From contig MNCI01011532.1 in assembly GCA_015680685.1 (NCBI GenBank), positions 82,567 through 146,566 on the forward strand: DNA of 64,000 nt, written 5' to 3'. A model generated the notes under the pieces. The model was not told the origin of the DNA and searched no databases. It worked only from the letters and a program-made list of their open reading frames with translations. Positions 46,699-58,410 of the stretch are shown one piece after another. The translations under genes were made by a program, and so were the position numbers. The first letter of the stretch is position 1. Each line of letters begins with the position of its first letter. The DNA comes from Gnetum montanum (Eukaryota; Streptophyta; Gnetopsida; Gnetales; Gnetaceae).

Positions 46699-48480
46699 TG
46701 ATCCAAAAAGACACCAAATCCCCTCCTAATGAAACTTGGAGCTTCACTAGAGCCTGTTTGGCCATAGAACCTAACGTTTCTCATAATTTCTGATCTTTGC
46801 CATCTTACTACACTGAGGATGATTGAGGACTACATTGGGCTAGCATAGTCCACTTCTAGGCCCAACATAGTCCTCATAAAATTACCAAAATATTATTCAA
46901 AAGTACTAAAAATTCACATCTAAGAGTCCTATAAACCACTAGAGTCAATTTTGGTTGTAAAACTTGCTTGTTTTATTTTTCTAAACTTACTACACTAATA
47001 GGGGAGCAAGACTACATTGGGACAGTATATTCCTTGCTTAGGCCTAGCGTAGTCCACCTAAAAAACTCTAAAAAATTGTCAAAATAACTCATACTTCATC
47101 TTTTGGAAGTGTTAGGACACTGCCAAAGTAGATTTCAACACTTAAACTCAATTTTTGCAACTTTTGGAATGCAACTATGCTAGAGAGGACTAGGACTACA
47201 TTGGACCAATGTACTCACTATCTAGGCCTAATGTAGTCCCTTCCAAGATGGTCAAAATAGCTCATGAATTGCCCAAACCCACTCTTGGAAAGACCTAGAA
47301 ACTTGTTGGAGCATGCCTGAACATTGGAATCCTCAAAAGTAAGCCAAAAAATTTTCTTGACTACATTGGAAACTACAAGCCTAGTGTAGTCAAGCCAAAA
47401 CTCTACATTGGAAAGTTAACTTTTTCTGATCTAGAATCCTTGACTACATTGGAAACTACAAGCCCAATGTAGTCCCATGGTATCTAGTCAGCTAAGGCCT
47501 AAACAAGCATGAAAACTAGCAATTTTGCATCAAAACCTTAACCAGTGACACCAATGATCCTAAAAGCCATTAGGATACTCAACCAAGCTTCAAAATTGAC
47601 CAAAATCCATTTTCCCTACTACACTATGCTAAGAGTCCCATTTTGGAGGGAAAATGTGGCAATGAAAATTGGTAGTAAGTAACTCAGAATGATAAAAATT
47701 TGATTCAAAATGATTAGAACCTTGTCCCCATGACTCCCAAGAGTAATGTTTATGTTTCTTTGGCCATAAAAAACCCCATATACTTAGTCATTTCTTGTGA
47801 CTATGCTAGGACTTGCTAGCTCAGCATAATCACCTCTTGGAACATGATTTTTAGCCTTTTGGGGAGCCAAAATGGTGTCAAAGCTTTCCAATCTTCCATA
47901 CCTACCCCTTGTGCTAGCTGTTTAGGCCAAAAGAACCCCAAAAATGATCATATCAAGTCTTGGTAAGTGTTCTTGAAGGTTAACTATGCTAAAGGAAGGT
48001 AGGACTATGCTGGGCCAGTGTAGTCATCACTGGGGCCTAGTGTAGTCACCAAAAAGGATGTTAATTTTGCTCCAAAACTACTCCAAAATGACTCCATCAC
48101 ATGCACACGCTCTCCCAATAGCCTTGTAGCCCCATATCATGCCCTGCTAAGGCCCAAAATAGGAAAAATATAATCCTATTTGACTAGTATTAGCCGATTT
48201 TACCATATGAATTCCATTCTTATAGATTTGACCTTGCTTTTGGTCTCTTTTTGCATTGTTGACCTTTTTTCTCATTAATTGACTTTATATAGCCATCATA
48301 TAACTTACTTCTTCTATCATGGTCACATTAGTTTCTCTCTTATGGCTTTTGGATGACTTTATATGGCCTTTGTTTGAGCCTTGGTTGACCTTGGTTTCAT
48401 TTTTTATTATTAAAATAGCATAGGTTTACATGTTTACTAAATCATTTTAACATTTCTTATTTATTTTTACCTTAGTTTCA
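46699..48480 (+). repeat. GACTACGCTGG inverted-motif spacer upstream of E4 pol
   Basis: No gene. From 46826, 47010 and 47190 about 180-bp units recur, each with GACTACATTGGG... followed by a GTAGTCC partner. At 47990-48015 GACTATGCTGGGCCAGTGTAGTC is an imperfect palindrome. I infer it is the right half of E4's spacer, with 14291-15240 as the left half. Confidence 0.65.
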
Positions 48481-48509
48481 TTTAATGTGTTTATGATTGA
48501 TATGTAGGA

Positions 48510-51500
48510 CTGAAGTATGGACACTTGGAAGCAAATTTCCTTACCTTTGAGCCTGAGTGGGTCTCATGGTAATGTTGAACAATGTATTGATCCTAATTGT
48601 CTAGATCTTAAGCCTAAGAGTCTTGTTAACCACATAACTAAAGACTCTTTGGCTAAGGTCCCTATCACAACACATAGTAGTTAGGAGAAAACCCTTAAAC
48701 TAGGTTCCTCATTGGAACCTCAGTAGGCTTAAGACATCACCAAGGTCCTACAAATAAACATTAAGGCCTTTGCATGGTCATATGATGACATGCTAGGTTT
48801 AAATCCATGTTTAGTCCAATACAATATCATACTCAATCCTAGAATTAGACTATTTAAGTAGAAAGTATGTAAGATTAGACTAGACATAGCCTTGGTAGTT
48901 TTTGATGAAATTACAAAGCCATACCAAGTTGGTTGCATCAAAGCTGTTAACTATGCAAAATGGATGTCTAACATCATGGTAGTACCTAAGAAAAATAAGA
49001 GTATCTACATTTACATTGATTTTTGAGAACTAAATAAGGTAACCATCAAGGATGATTTTTCTTTGCCTAGTATTGATCAACTTATTGATACTACAATTGG
49101 ACATGCCTTATTGTCCTTTATGAATGGGTTCTCAAGATATAACCAAGCTAGGATCAACCCAGAACATCAACTTAGCATAACCTTCATGACCCCTTGGGGT
49201 ACCTTTTGCTATACCGTGATTCCTATGCAAGAACAACCTATTAGCAGGCCATGACCTATATCTTCAATGATTACATTCTAGGTTTGCTTAATGATTACAT
49301 AGATGATATAGCTATTAAGTCCAAAATGGCTAGTGATCATGCTAATGACCTAGACCTTGTGCTTAAATCATGCCTTAAGTTTGAACTTAGAATTAATCCT
49401 AAGAAGTGTGCTTAGGTATGATGCATGGATTTTTAGTATAGAAAGAAGAGATACACATTAATTCTAATAAGGTTAAGAACATCTCCAACTTAATGGCACC
49501 TACTAATCCTAAGGAGCTTTCAAGATTACAAGATAGATTACAGCTTATTCTTAGATTCATTGCTAAGATTACAAGTAAGTTACAATCCATGTAGCACCAA
49601 CTTAAGAAAGGAATTCACTACAAGTAAATTACTTAATGCCAAGAAGCCTTTGAAAACCTTAAGCAAGAGTTGGCACAACTATCGATAGTATATCTTCCAT
49701 AAGAGGGTTAATCATTTTAAATTTACCTTGCTATCTTTGATACATCCATTTCCTCTCCACTCTATCAAAAAGGTGATGATGAAGCAAAAATTCCAATAGG
49801 CTACTTTAGCCATTCATTAGTTACCCATGAGACTTGATGTTCTCAAGAAGAGAATTATTATCTAGCACTTGTCTTCTCATTAAAGAAATGTAGACACTAC
49901 CTCTTTAGGAGCCAGGTCAATGTCATTTACAAGGATAACATACTTAGAGCCATAACAACCAATATTTATGAGAGCAACTTTATAGCCCAATGAAAATCCA
50001 TAATACCAAAGTTTGACCTCCATTATGTCTCTTAATACTTAACAAAATGTCAAGCTATAGCAATACAACTTACTACCTCACCTATTGATAACCAAGCAAC
50101 TATAGACCTTGAGTTTCATGATGAACATGTTAACATCATTAGCCAAGTGCCTAAGGGTTATGGAGTGATCATGCACTTTGATGGAGCTTCAATTACCCAT
50201 GGGGCTAGTGGTGCTACCATCATAACATTTGCATCTAGAGAAATATGATCCTCCACCTATCATTTTGAGTTTTCATGCACCAATAACATAGTGGAATACA
50301 AGGGGTTAATAAGATAAATGATGGTAGCTCATGACCTAGGAATTAAGCATTTGATAATCAAAGGTAATTCACAACTTGTGGTTAACCAAGTAACCAAGGT
50401 CTATGCATGTAAAGCCAAACACTTACAACCTTACTGTGACCTAGGAAAGTAACTACTACAACAATTTATAGATGCATACATACAACACATACCTTGAAAT
50501 GAGAACACCATAGCCAATGCCATCAGAATGTTAGCCCTCAGTGTTACACTATATGTGTTTAGTAAGTTGTCCACCTTAACCATGGAGTGTATTATTGCCA
50601 TCACACAGAACATTGAGGAAATCTTTGTGACCATCATTCATAATACCCCTACCAAGGAATGGTATGACAATATCAAATTTTACTTTATGCATGGAAAATC
50701 CTTACAAGGCTTGGCTACTACTCAAAAGGACATTGTACATGAATAGTCAAAGCAGTATTTCATCATAGGTGATAACACATTATGTCAATGATCCTATGAT
50801 GGTATATTTTTAAATTGATTAGATAAAAATGAAGCTAGAATAGTCCTAGAGAAGGTTCATGAGGGTATTTATGGAGGACATATAGGACCTAGAGCCATGG
50901 CCACTAAGATTAGATTGTTAGGCTATTAGTAGCCTCATATGAAAGGTGACTACCTATAGAAGGTTAAGCACTATGACACATGCCAATGGCATAGCAACCT
51001 CATACATGTACCACTAACCAAGTTACATACCACTTAGATAACTTGGCCATTTCAATGATGGGGGTTGGATATCATTGGACTTATAACACCTAAGTCTTTC
51101 ATATTACATAGCTTCATCATTACTACAACTAAATACTTTACTAAGTGGATTAAATATATTTTACTAAGGAAGACTACATCTTAACAAGTTTGCAATTTTA
51201 TCTTGTATAACATTGTAGTCCATTTTGGCATACCATGCCCTTAGTTATAGATAATAGACCACAATTTAGTGGTCAAGAAACAAAGTATTTTTGTCACAAC
51301 CTAGGAATTAAGCATTATTTTTCATCACCTTATTATCCTCATGCTAATGGACAAGTAGAAGTAAGCAACAAGGCCATCATTAGCTTACTCAAAAAGATGC
51401 TCAATAATAGCAAGTGCAAATGGCATGAGTGGCTTGTATAGAATAACCTATAAAAAAAACTAGTGTAATCCCTTATAGCCTTATTTATGGTTCTAAATCT

Positions 51501-51902
51501 ATTTTACTTCTTGAATTATAGGTGATATCACTTTGAGTAGCCATGACCAACTTCATCAACGATAAGTAGAATAAGAAGTTGCAAACAGTGGCGTTGGACT
51601 TGGTGGAGGAGAAATGTATGCAAGTGTTTACTCACATTGAATAATATCAAGAGACGAAGAAATAGAAACACCACCATAAATTGACCATGCTAAAGATCAA
51701 GGAAGGTAACTTGGTCCTCCAAGCCATCCATGAGCATGTGGATAAATTCTTAGCCAACTAGAAAGGTCTCTTCCTTGTCACTAGGGCCTATAGTAATGAA
51801 TCATTTAGGATAGCAAACATGGATGGAAATGAGTTAGCCAATCTAGTTAATCATGCTTATCTAAAATTATATTACATGTATCTAATAATAACCAACAAGT
51901 GA
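48510..51902 (+). pseudogene. pol: E4 pol: RT, RNase H, aRNH, integrase (very decayed)
   Basis: Same order as E1 and E2. RT: NIMVVPKKN near 48970, PSIDQLIDTTIGHALLSFMN then GFSRYN (49063-49145), and YIDD at 49296-49307. Ty3 RNase H: KDNILRAITTNIYESN (49930-49980). A second RNase H starts with MHFDGAS (50173) and has SCTNNIVEYKGL and KGNSQLVVNQV (the D of GDSQ is now N) near 50270-50400. Integrase: HEGIYGGHIGP (50850), DNRPQFSGQETK (51252) and YYPHANGQVEVSNKA (51334-51375). Tail NHAYLKLYYMYL, stop 51902. TAG and TAA stops are frequent. Confidence 0.88.
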
Positions 51903-51914
51903 ACTTGCTTTCTA

Positions 51915-52040
51915 TGGTCTACTAAGGCCTTAAAATAGCACCACGACCTATTGAGGCCTTAAACTAGCACATTGATTTGCAAAGACCTTAAATTGGCACC
52001 ATAACTTGCCAAGGCCTTTAACTAGCAACATTGATGACCT
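51915..52040 (+). repeat. ~33-bp repeats at the 3' border of E4 pol
   Basis: Four decayed units of GGCCTTAAACTAGCACCATG-type text, directly after pol as in E1. Confidence 0.75.
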
Positions 52041-52876
52041 ATGATGACCAAATATATTGCACTATTCTACATGGCTTATTTATTTCATTATAATAACATG
52101 ATTTATTTGCTTGGTTTTCTTGTCCTCTTGGAGTTATGTTTGTAGGATGTAGCCTTGGACCATCACAAACGTCCAACTCATTAAAGTAGCAAGACACCAC
52201 GTGATCTTGATGTGTAATATTTGGTGAGCCTATCTTACTTTGTAAAGAGTGCTTATACTAGTTTCCCTCCATCTAAAATCACTCCTTGAACCTAACCCCA
52301 TAACCTAATTATAATCTTCCTTACCTTGGATAACAATGTTAACCTATTGTTTGCCACTCATGCATTATAGTCATATGATATCTCTCCATCATGCTTCATC
52401 CTCAAGTCCACAACTCATTCAATGGGAAACCATTAAGTCCATTGAGCATAACACATCTCACTCAATGGGAAAACTACTAAGTTCATTAAGTATAACAAAA
52501 CTTAATTAATGAAAAAGCTATATCAAACCATCCTTGGTAATGATGAAGGTTTCACCCCATGAAAAAATAGGGGAAAGTAAACTACCAAGAAGTTGGATGA
52601 CTAGTGAAGCCTCAAAGCCTAGTGACTAAAGAAACCTTGGAGTGAATTGATTTGGCCTTGAAACAAATTTGTCAAATGACCAAAAATTTAGAATATGTCA
52701 GTACCATGCTATAGCCATGCTGACAACAAGTGTTATCCTTATCTCATCATCACAAGCACTCTTGGGCATGGTTCAAAACTATTGGATCAAAAATAGAGAG
52801 GAAACATTGGTGATGGACCTACAGTGGTGTTTTGTATTCTTTGTTGATATCTCTAAGGTCAATCCTCTATACATCA
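52041..52876 (+). other. E4 3' noncoding internal region
   Basis: No supported gene; ends in the purine tract. A short ORF across the tract is conserved only as DNA. Confidence 0.6.
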
Positions 52877-52891
52877 ACAAAGAGGAACCAG
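52877..52891 (+). other. Polypurine tract of E4
   Basis: CAACAAAGAGGAACCAG, then TGAAACACTACTG; matches E1 (11216-11232). Confidence 0.75.
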
Positions 52892-53232
52892 TGAAACACT
52901 ACTGAAATCTCATGGTGCAATCTTCATTTTCTAACTTGGGAAAAGGACTTATTGTAAATATGAGATATGTAGTTTATGAGCTACAATATTTCATACTTTA
53001 TCTTTTTGAAGCCAAAAAATGCCTTGAAAGTTGTTTTTTCCTTGTTTCCTAAGGGGAAATAGGTACCCCATGTTCATAGCTAGTCTTGGGAAGGTTGAAA
53101 ATGCCTTTGGAATGGCCAAAAATGGCATTCTCATGAGTTTTTGTAGGGGTATGGCTCCAAATACATAGGAGTCATTTCTAGTATTCATTGAAACTACACT
53201 TTTAGTAGTCACTAGAACTACACTTTTATTGG
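52892..53232 (+). mobile_element. Start of the 3' LTR of E4
   Basis: Begins TGAAACACTACTGAAATC after the purine tract. It is cut at 53233 by a sequence of quite different composition. The continuation probably lies at 54129-54700, where GACTATGCT motifs reappear. Confidence 0.6.
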
Positions 53233-54128
53233 TGACTGATGAGACATGAATTGCTCATAGTGCTGGCGGCCGCGTTAAGGCACCCACGATAAGGCACCCA
53301 CGTTGTATCATGGGTCACGATGTATCATGGGCCGCGATATCGCGTATGCGATGTATCATGGGCCGCGATATCGCGTANNNNNNNNNNNNNNNNNNNNNNN
53401 NNNNNNNNNNNNNNNNNNNNNNNNNNNNNNNNNNNNNNNNNNNNNNNNNNNNNNNNNNNNNNNNNNNNNNNNNNNNNNNNNNNNNNNNNNNNNNNNNNNN
53501 NNNNNNNNNNNNNNNNNNNNNNNNNNNNNNNNNNNNNNNNNNNNNNNNNNNNNNNNNNNNNNNNNNNNNNNNNNNNNNNNNNNNNNNNNNNNNNNNNNNN
53601 NNNNNNNNNNNNNNNNNNNNNNNNNNNNNNNNNNNNNNNNNNNNNNNNNNNNNNNNNNNNNNNNNNNNNNNNNNNNNNNNNNNNNNNNNNNNNNNNNNNN
53701 NNNNNNNNNNNNNNNNNNNNNNNNNNNNNNNNNNNNNNNNNNNNNNNNNNNNNNNNNNNNNNNNNNNNNNNNNNNNNNNNNNNNNNNNNNNNNNNNNNNN
53801 NNNNNNNNNNNNNNNNNNNNNNNNNNNNNNNNNNNNNNNNNNNNNNNNNNNNNNNNNNNNNNNNNNNNNNNNNNNNNNNNNNNNNNNNNNNNNNNNNNNN
53901 NNNNNNNNNNNNNNNNNNNATAGAATTAGGACACATCATACACCTCATCTAGACTAAACCATACGTGACATATGCAAAACTAGTCTAGATGGGAAGACAA
54001 CGAACTGTGACCTAAGGCTAACTATCTAGATACCACAACTAGTCCATCTACCGAGTTCGACCAGATCGCGCGTGCGACGCTCGTTTCGTATGGTTGAGTG
54101 TAGGGGTACCTCGCCACTCATCAGTCAC
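53233..54128. other. CpG-rich segment with 12-bp inverted ends and an assembly gap
   Basis: GTGACTGATGAG at 53233-53244 and its exact complement CTCATCAGTCAC at 54117-54128 bracket the segment. The left inner part has two AAGGCACCCACG copies, then a tandem repeat with GGGCCGCGATATCGCGTATG (53325-53377). The right inner part has an 11-bp inverted pair CATCTAGACTA / TAGTCTAGATG (53946-53956, 53981-53991) and a CpG-dense stretch (54066-54090). CpG density differs sharply from the surroundings. It could be a young non-autonomous DNA element or a misassembled join. I see no target duplication. Confidence 0.5.
53378..53919. other. Assembly gap (542 N)
   Basis: Run of N starting inside a tandem repeat. 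Any ORF called across it is meaningless. Confidence 1.
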
Positions 54129-55470
54129 ACTAGCTACAACTAGCACAGTTACCACCAAGACCTAGCAGAAGTGCAATGGTGGGATCATTGGATTTTTCAA
54201 TCTTCCAACAACACCCAATGTAGCTATTTCAAGTCAACAACAACCAACATAGATAACATTCATTACCAACCATAGCACTTTCCAATAGGATTTACCACTT
54301 CTGTAGTTTTCATTCACCTTTCCAATTCCCAACCCTTGTCCCATTTTCCAACACCTCGAGTATAGTCACAAAAGCCTATTTGTTATTTATAATAAATAGA
54401 TGGGCTTTGTGGGTGTAGTCCACTCCAAAATTACCACAAATGGAAACTATGCTAGTGATTATTTAATAACTACATTAACAATAGCCAGTGGACTATGCTA
54501 AGTGGACCACCCTAAGAAAACCATGTTGAGTGGACTATGCTGATAGTAGTTAGCAAACTATGCTAAACAAACTATGCTAATAAAAGTAACTATTGTAAAC
54601 CCTCAATAAATAGAAATCTGTCAATAATCAATGGTAGTCAATGGTAGACTCAAAATGGAAATCCTAACCCGATAAAAATCCAACATTGACATCATAAAAT
54701 GGTTCTGAAATTTTGTAATTAGGATATCATACAGCGATTCTAAGTAGTTTGGCATTTTGGAAATCATTTTTTAGTAATATCCTTTTCCATTTTTGGCAAT
54801 CAAAACCCATTGTAGCCATTACAACATCACATAGTAGTACTGTTTAGTAGTAGAAATTAGGATTATGCTGAGCATAGAGACTCTCACATGATTTCCATTA
54901 TTCCAAATGGGCAATACCAATTCCTTTTCTATTTTGCAGACTCGGTGAAAACTGATGGAAAGTTTCAAACAAGTAGAGCTAGGAAGAAACCAGATCGTAG
55001 AGGCATCTCTCTTCCATGGGCTTCAAGATTTTTCCAACAACTTCTTTTGCCCTTGGCATGAACTTATACTTTGTGAATTCCCTTCTTTTATATTTTTATA
55101 TAAATTTGGTTGTCAATGTTGTGCATTTTTTTGTTTCTATTTCCATTTTTACATCTATTTCTATAACTATAATTTTGTTTCCATTTTCATTTAATAAAAT
55201 CCAACTATGTATTCATTTTTGTTTTTTTTTTCATCTCTGATTTCATCTACTAATACCTCTACATTCTCATAGCAATTTCTATTTTATGTTTTCTAAGTCC
55301 TTGAGTGATCAACAAGACTATCTAGGACATTTTGAATCTTAATTTTTGGAGGTCCTTGGGATTTTGGGTTGAGATTATTTTGGTGCTCAAATCTTTCAAT
55401 TTTTCTATTCTATAAACTAAGATTTTCAGCCCCAATAGAGATGTTTCCTACTTTACCTTACCCTTAGGAT
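54129..55470. other. LTR-like and AT-rich sequence, no gene seen
   Basis: 54370-54600 has GGACTATGCTAAGTGGACC-like motif copies, in keeping with the rest of E4's 3' LTR. From about 54950 it is AT/T-rich (55080-55260). ORFs at 54955-55240 are low-complexity Phe/Ile text without support. Confidence 0.45.
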
Positions 55471-55659
55471 GTGTCGATCATAGAAACTCAAGGTGAAGCT
55501 ACATGGATGATTAGTAATCTTATGAGTAAGGAAGAGAAGATGAAAGCCTTACTAGATGTATTCTAGTTGAAAGAAGTAGTAGAATAGCTGCAATTCAAGC
55601 CAAGGCATGAGGAGCCACTTTGGAAGCTACAAGAACCACCACCTCCTAGTACTACTTGA
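55471..55659 (+). pseudogene. Exon-like fragment with Pro-rich end, perhaps the tail of another antisense-type gene
   Basis: A pyrimidine-rich stretch and AG (CTTACCCTTAG) precede a coding-like stretch of about 62 codons with two internal TAG stops. It starts VSIIETQGEATWMISNLMSK, goes through EEKMKALLDVF and ends QEPPPPSTT-stop. The E3 antisense gene ends EEEPPPPPT-stop after a similar splice site, which suggests but does not prove relationship. Confidence 0.3.
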
Positions 55660-57369
55660 GGCATATGCCTTGGTCTAGTTTTATACATATTAACCAAGGC
55701 TAAGTTTTTCTAATGTATCTAATTTTATGAGTCAACATAAATGTACTTATTACTTTATTAACACTTCAATGTTGATTTAAACATAATAAATGTCTATATA
55801 AATGTACATACACACTACATTTATGATATCATTTGATCATTTCCTTAGCTAGAATCTTGTAGTTTTATTCCATAAAAATTAGAATTTTCATTGAGTACCT
55901 ATATTATAGATTAAGTTGGTTTTAGGGAGTTTTATTCAAGTTCTTAATGTACCTAGGCATACTTGCATGATGGAAATAAAATCAAGATTTGTTTTATCCA
56001 TTGCAACACATTGTAGAGAGCTTTAATCTTTTACTTTGAAATTTACTCTAATTATTTCCTTACTTTCATGCACTTAGTTAAATGTTTTACTTCATTGAAC
56101 TTAAATTAATTTGTGTGTGTAACAAACTTTGAGCATAAATGTATTAATTTTTGGTAATCCTAGTAGTGGATACTTAGTATGGCCACTATTTAGCACTTGA
56201 TAGCACAACAACATTAATATATGTTTAAGATGTGTACATCAAGTTGGAAATAGATGTTTTGTGCTTAGGCTAGAATAGATTTATTTTAAATACTTAGGTT
56301 AATTAGATTAATATTCTAGTAATAAAAACCAACCATACTCCTTAATTATACTTAACCATATAACTTGAGCCAACATAACTGTGATTGGGAAGAAAATAAT
56401 TAGCGATTTAGCACTTGATTATCTAGGGCATCCAACTATCCCTAGTTTATGGATTTTGATTAGATCATGCATGAATATGTCTAATTCATATGTTTGGGCA
56501 TAGGATTATTCTATTTCTCATCAAATGATAAGCCTCTTAACCATTTCCTTAAAAGATCACATTATGTCTTAGGAACATAGAGGAGTATATTTTAATTACT
56601 CATGAAGAAAAATTAAACAAAGTCATGACTATGTTATATGAGGACTATTGATTTGAATATGTGATTAAAACCATATTCTAAATAGAAGGCCTTCATATAT
56701 TCTTGATGTGTTAATTTGTTATTTAAGAGCATTACAAGAATTGAAAAGTTTAGTCTCAAGGGAAGATAATACCTATGTGCCCAAAATCTTCAAACATCTT
56801 TAAGAGAAAGGGGTAATGAAAGAATAGAAAGAGGAAGAAATAACCTTAAGATGAAAGGAAATGTAAGTTTGCATTAAGTAAAAGAAAAAATCCAAGAGGA
56901 ATAAACACAAGAGGAGGAGGAAGATCAAAATTTGAACTAATAAACACAACCTTTTTTACCATCTTTAATTATCCCATGGTGTATAGATTGCAAAAAAAGA
57001 GATCACATAAAGATAAGTAGTGAAAAAAGGTGATACTTTAAAATCTCATAATCTAAAAAGGTAACAAGCAAGGTCAGTGATGAGTCATCGTGGCTTTGTC
57101 TACATCAAAATGATCTTATTAATGTGTATTCATCAATGCTTGAATTGATGCATTGACACATACACATCAATGGAGTGTGTATTCATTTATAGATGAAAAG
57201 ATATGTAGATGAAGGCTTGTTATAAGACATCAATGGGAAAATAATTCACAAACCTCATATTCTTACTAGGCTAAAAGGAAGGAGAGAATCCCTTCTTAGA
57301 GGGTTCACAAAACACATATTCTTCTTCCCTTCTCTTCAATGAAGGGACACTTAACTAGAACTTACAATT
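55660..57369. other. AT-rich spacer before E5, no gene seen
   Basis: No ORF or repeat could be supported. E5's 5' LTR and primer site should lie here if the element is complete, but I could not delimit them without the other LTR. Confidence 0.45.
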
Positions 57370-57383
57370 AATTGTAAAAAATC

Positions 57384-58410
57384 TTGATTTGGGGAAGAAT
57401 GGGTTCCATGACCATGGAGGCTCCAAAGGAGGAAGTCAAGGTAGGAATAATGATAGGCATCATAATAATGATAAACATGGTGATTATGGATAGGACCAAA
57501 GGAGAGGAAGTAGTAGGCATCTATTTGATGCTAGTCCTCCTTCCTCTTCACCTTCAGTATTCTCATCATCTTCCTCCTCTAGCTTCAACTGAAGCCATAG
57601 AGGGAGAGACTATGATGGAGGTTACCGATGGGATAGAAATGATCATAGATCTCACCAAAATAGTAGAAACCACAAGCATGGGCAATCAAGGGATGCCCAT
57701 CATAGAGAAAGAAGGGATGGCAGTGAGCATCATAGGCATCATGGACATTACATGAGCTATGACTATGATGAGCCTTATAGCCAAAAACATGCTAAACATT
57801 GTACAGGTCATAAGGATTCCAACAAAGCATGTGAAAGATAGCTGAATCAAACTTTTGGAGATGAAAAATATTCCTAAGTTTGAAGGGAATATAATTTTGA
57901 TCCATAGAACTATCTCCAAGACTTTCATGATGCATGTGCCTTATAGAACATGGAGAACAAATGGGTGAACTTGAACTTGTTTTCTCTATCCCTCACCAAG
58001 AAGGTTGAAAGTTGGTATTGATCCTTAGAATCAAAATTAATTAGATGTTGGAGTACAATGCTTAAACTCTTCAATAATAAGTATCGAACATACCCTCAAG
58101 TGTCCAACCTAAGAAAGGAAATACAAGGGTGGAAGCAATGAATACATGAATCATTGGATGTGGCCATGGGTAGATATTACTCTTTGTTATACAAATGCCT
58201 AGGCCATGGCTTTTATCCAAGGGAGTAACTACACCATATTATAGATGGGCTTCGAATAGAAATGAGAAGAACTCTTGGGGTCTATGCACAAGGGAGACTT
58301 TCAGAGCTAAGAGTCCATTTGATCAAAAGGATAATTAAGCAAGTAGAAAAAGAATAAGATGAGCTAAGAAAAAGGAAAAGTATAGAGAAGTACATATAGA
58401 ACCCTTTCAT
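57384..58410 (+). pseudogene. gag: E5 gag
   Basis: The N-terminal low-complexity part is rich in His, Ser, Gly and Arg in the third frame (HHNNDKHGDYG near 57450; SHRGRDYDGGYRWDRNDH near 57600; SEHHRHHGHYMSYDYDEPYS near 57730). After a frameshift near 57850-57900 comes the retrotransposon Gag core: MKNIPKFEGN, LFSLSLTKKVESWY (57975-58020), FNNKYRTYPQVSNLRKEIQ (58070-58130), ESLDVAMGRYYSLLYKCLGH then GFYP (58150-58225) and DGLRIEMRRTLGVYAQG. A 123-residue ORF in another frame across 57384-57755 is a shadow of the His-rich part. Frameshifts and stops make it inactive. Confidence 0.8.

Noticed and set aside
53303-53957. Four ORFs of more than 200 residues on both strands
   Set aside because: They consist almost only of X across the N gap.
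57384-57755. 123-residue Ile/Met-rich ORF
   Set aside because: Another frame gives the His/Ser/Arg-rich Gag start that continues into the Gag core; this ORF is its shadow.
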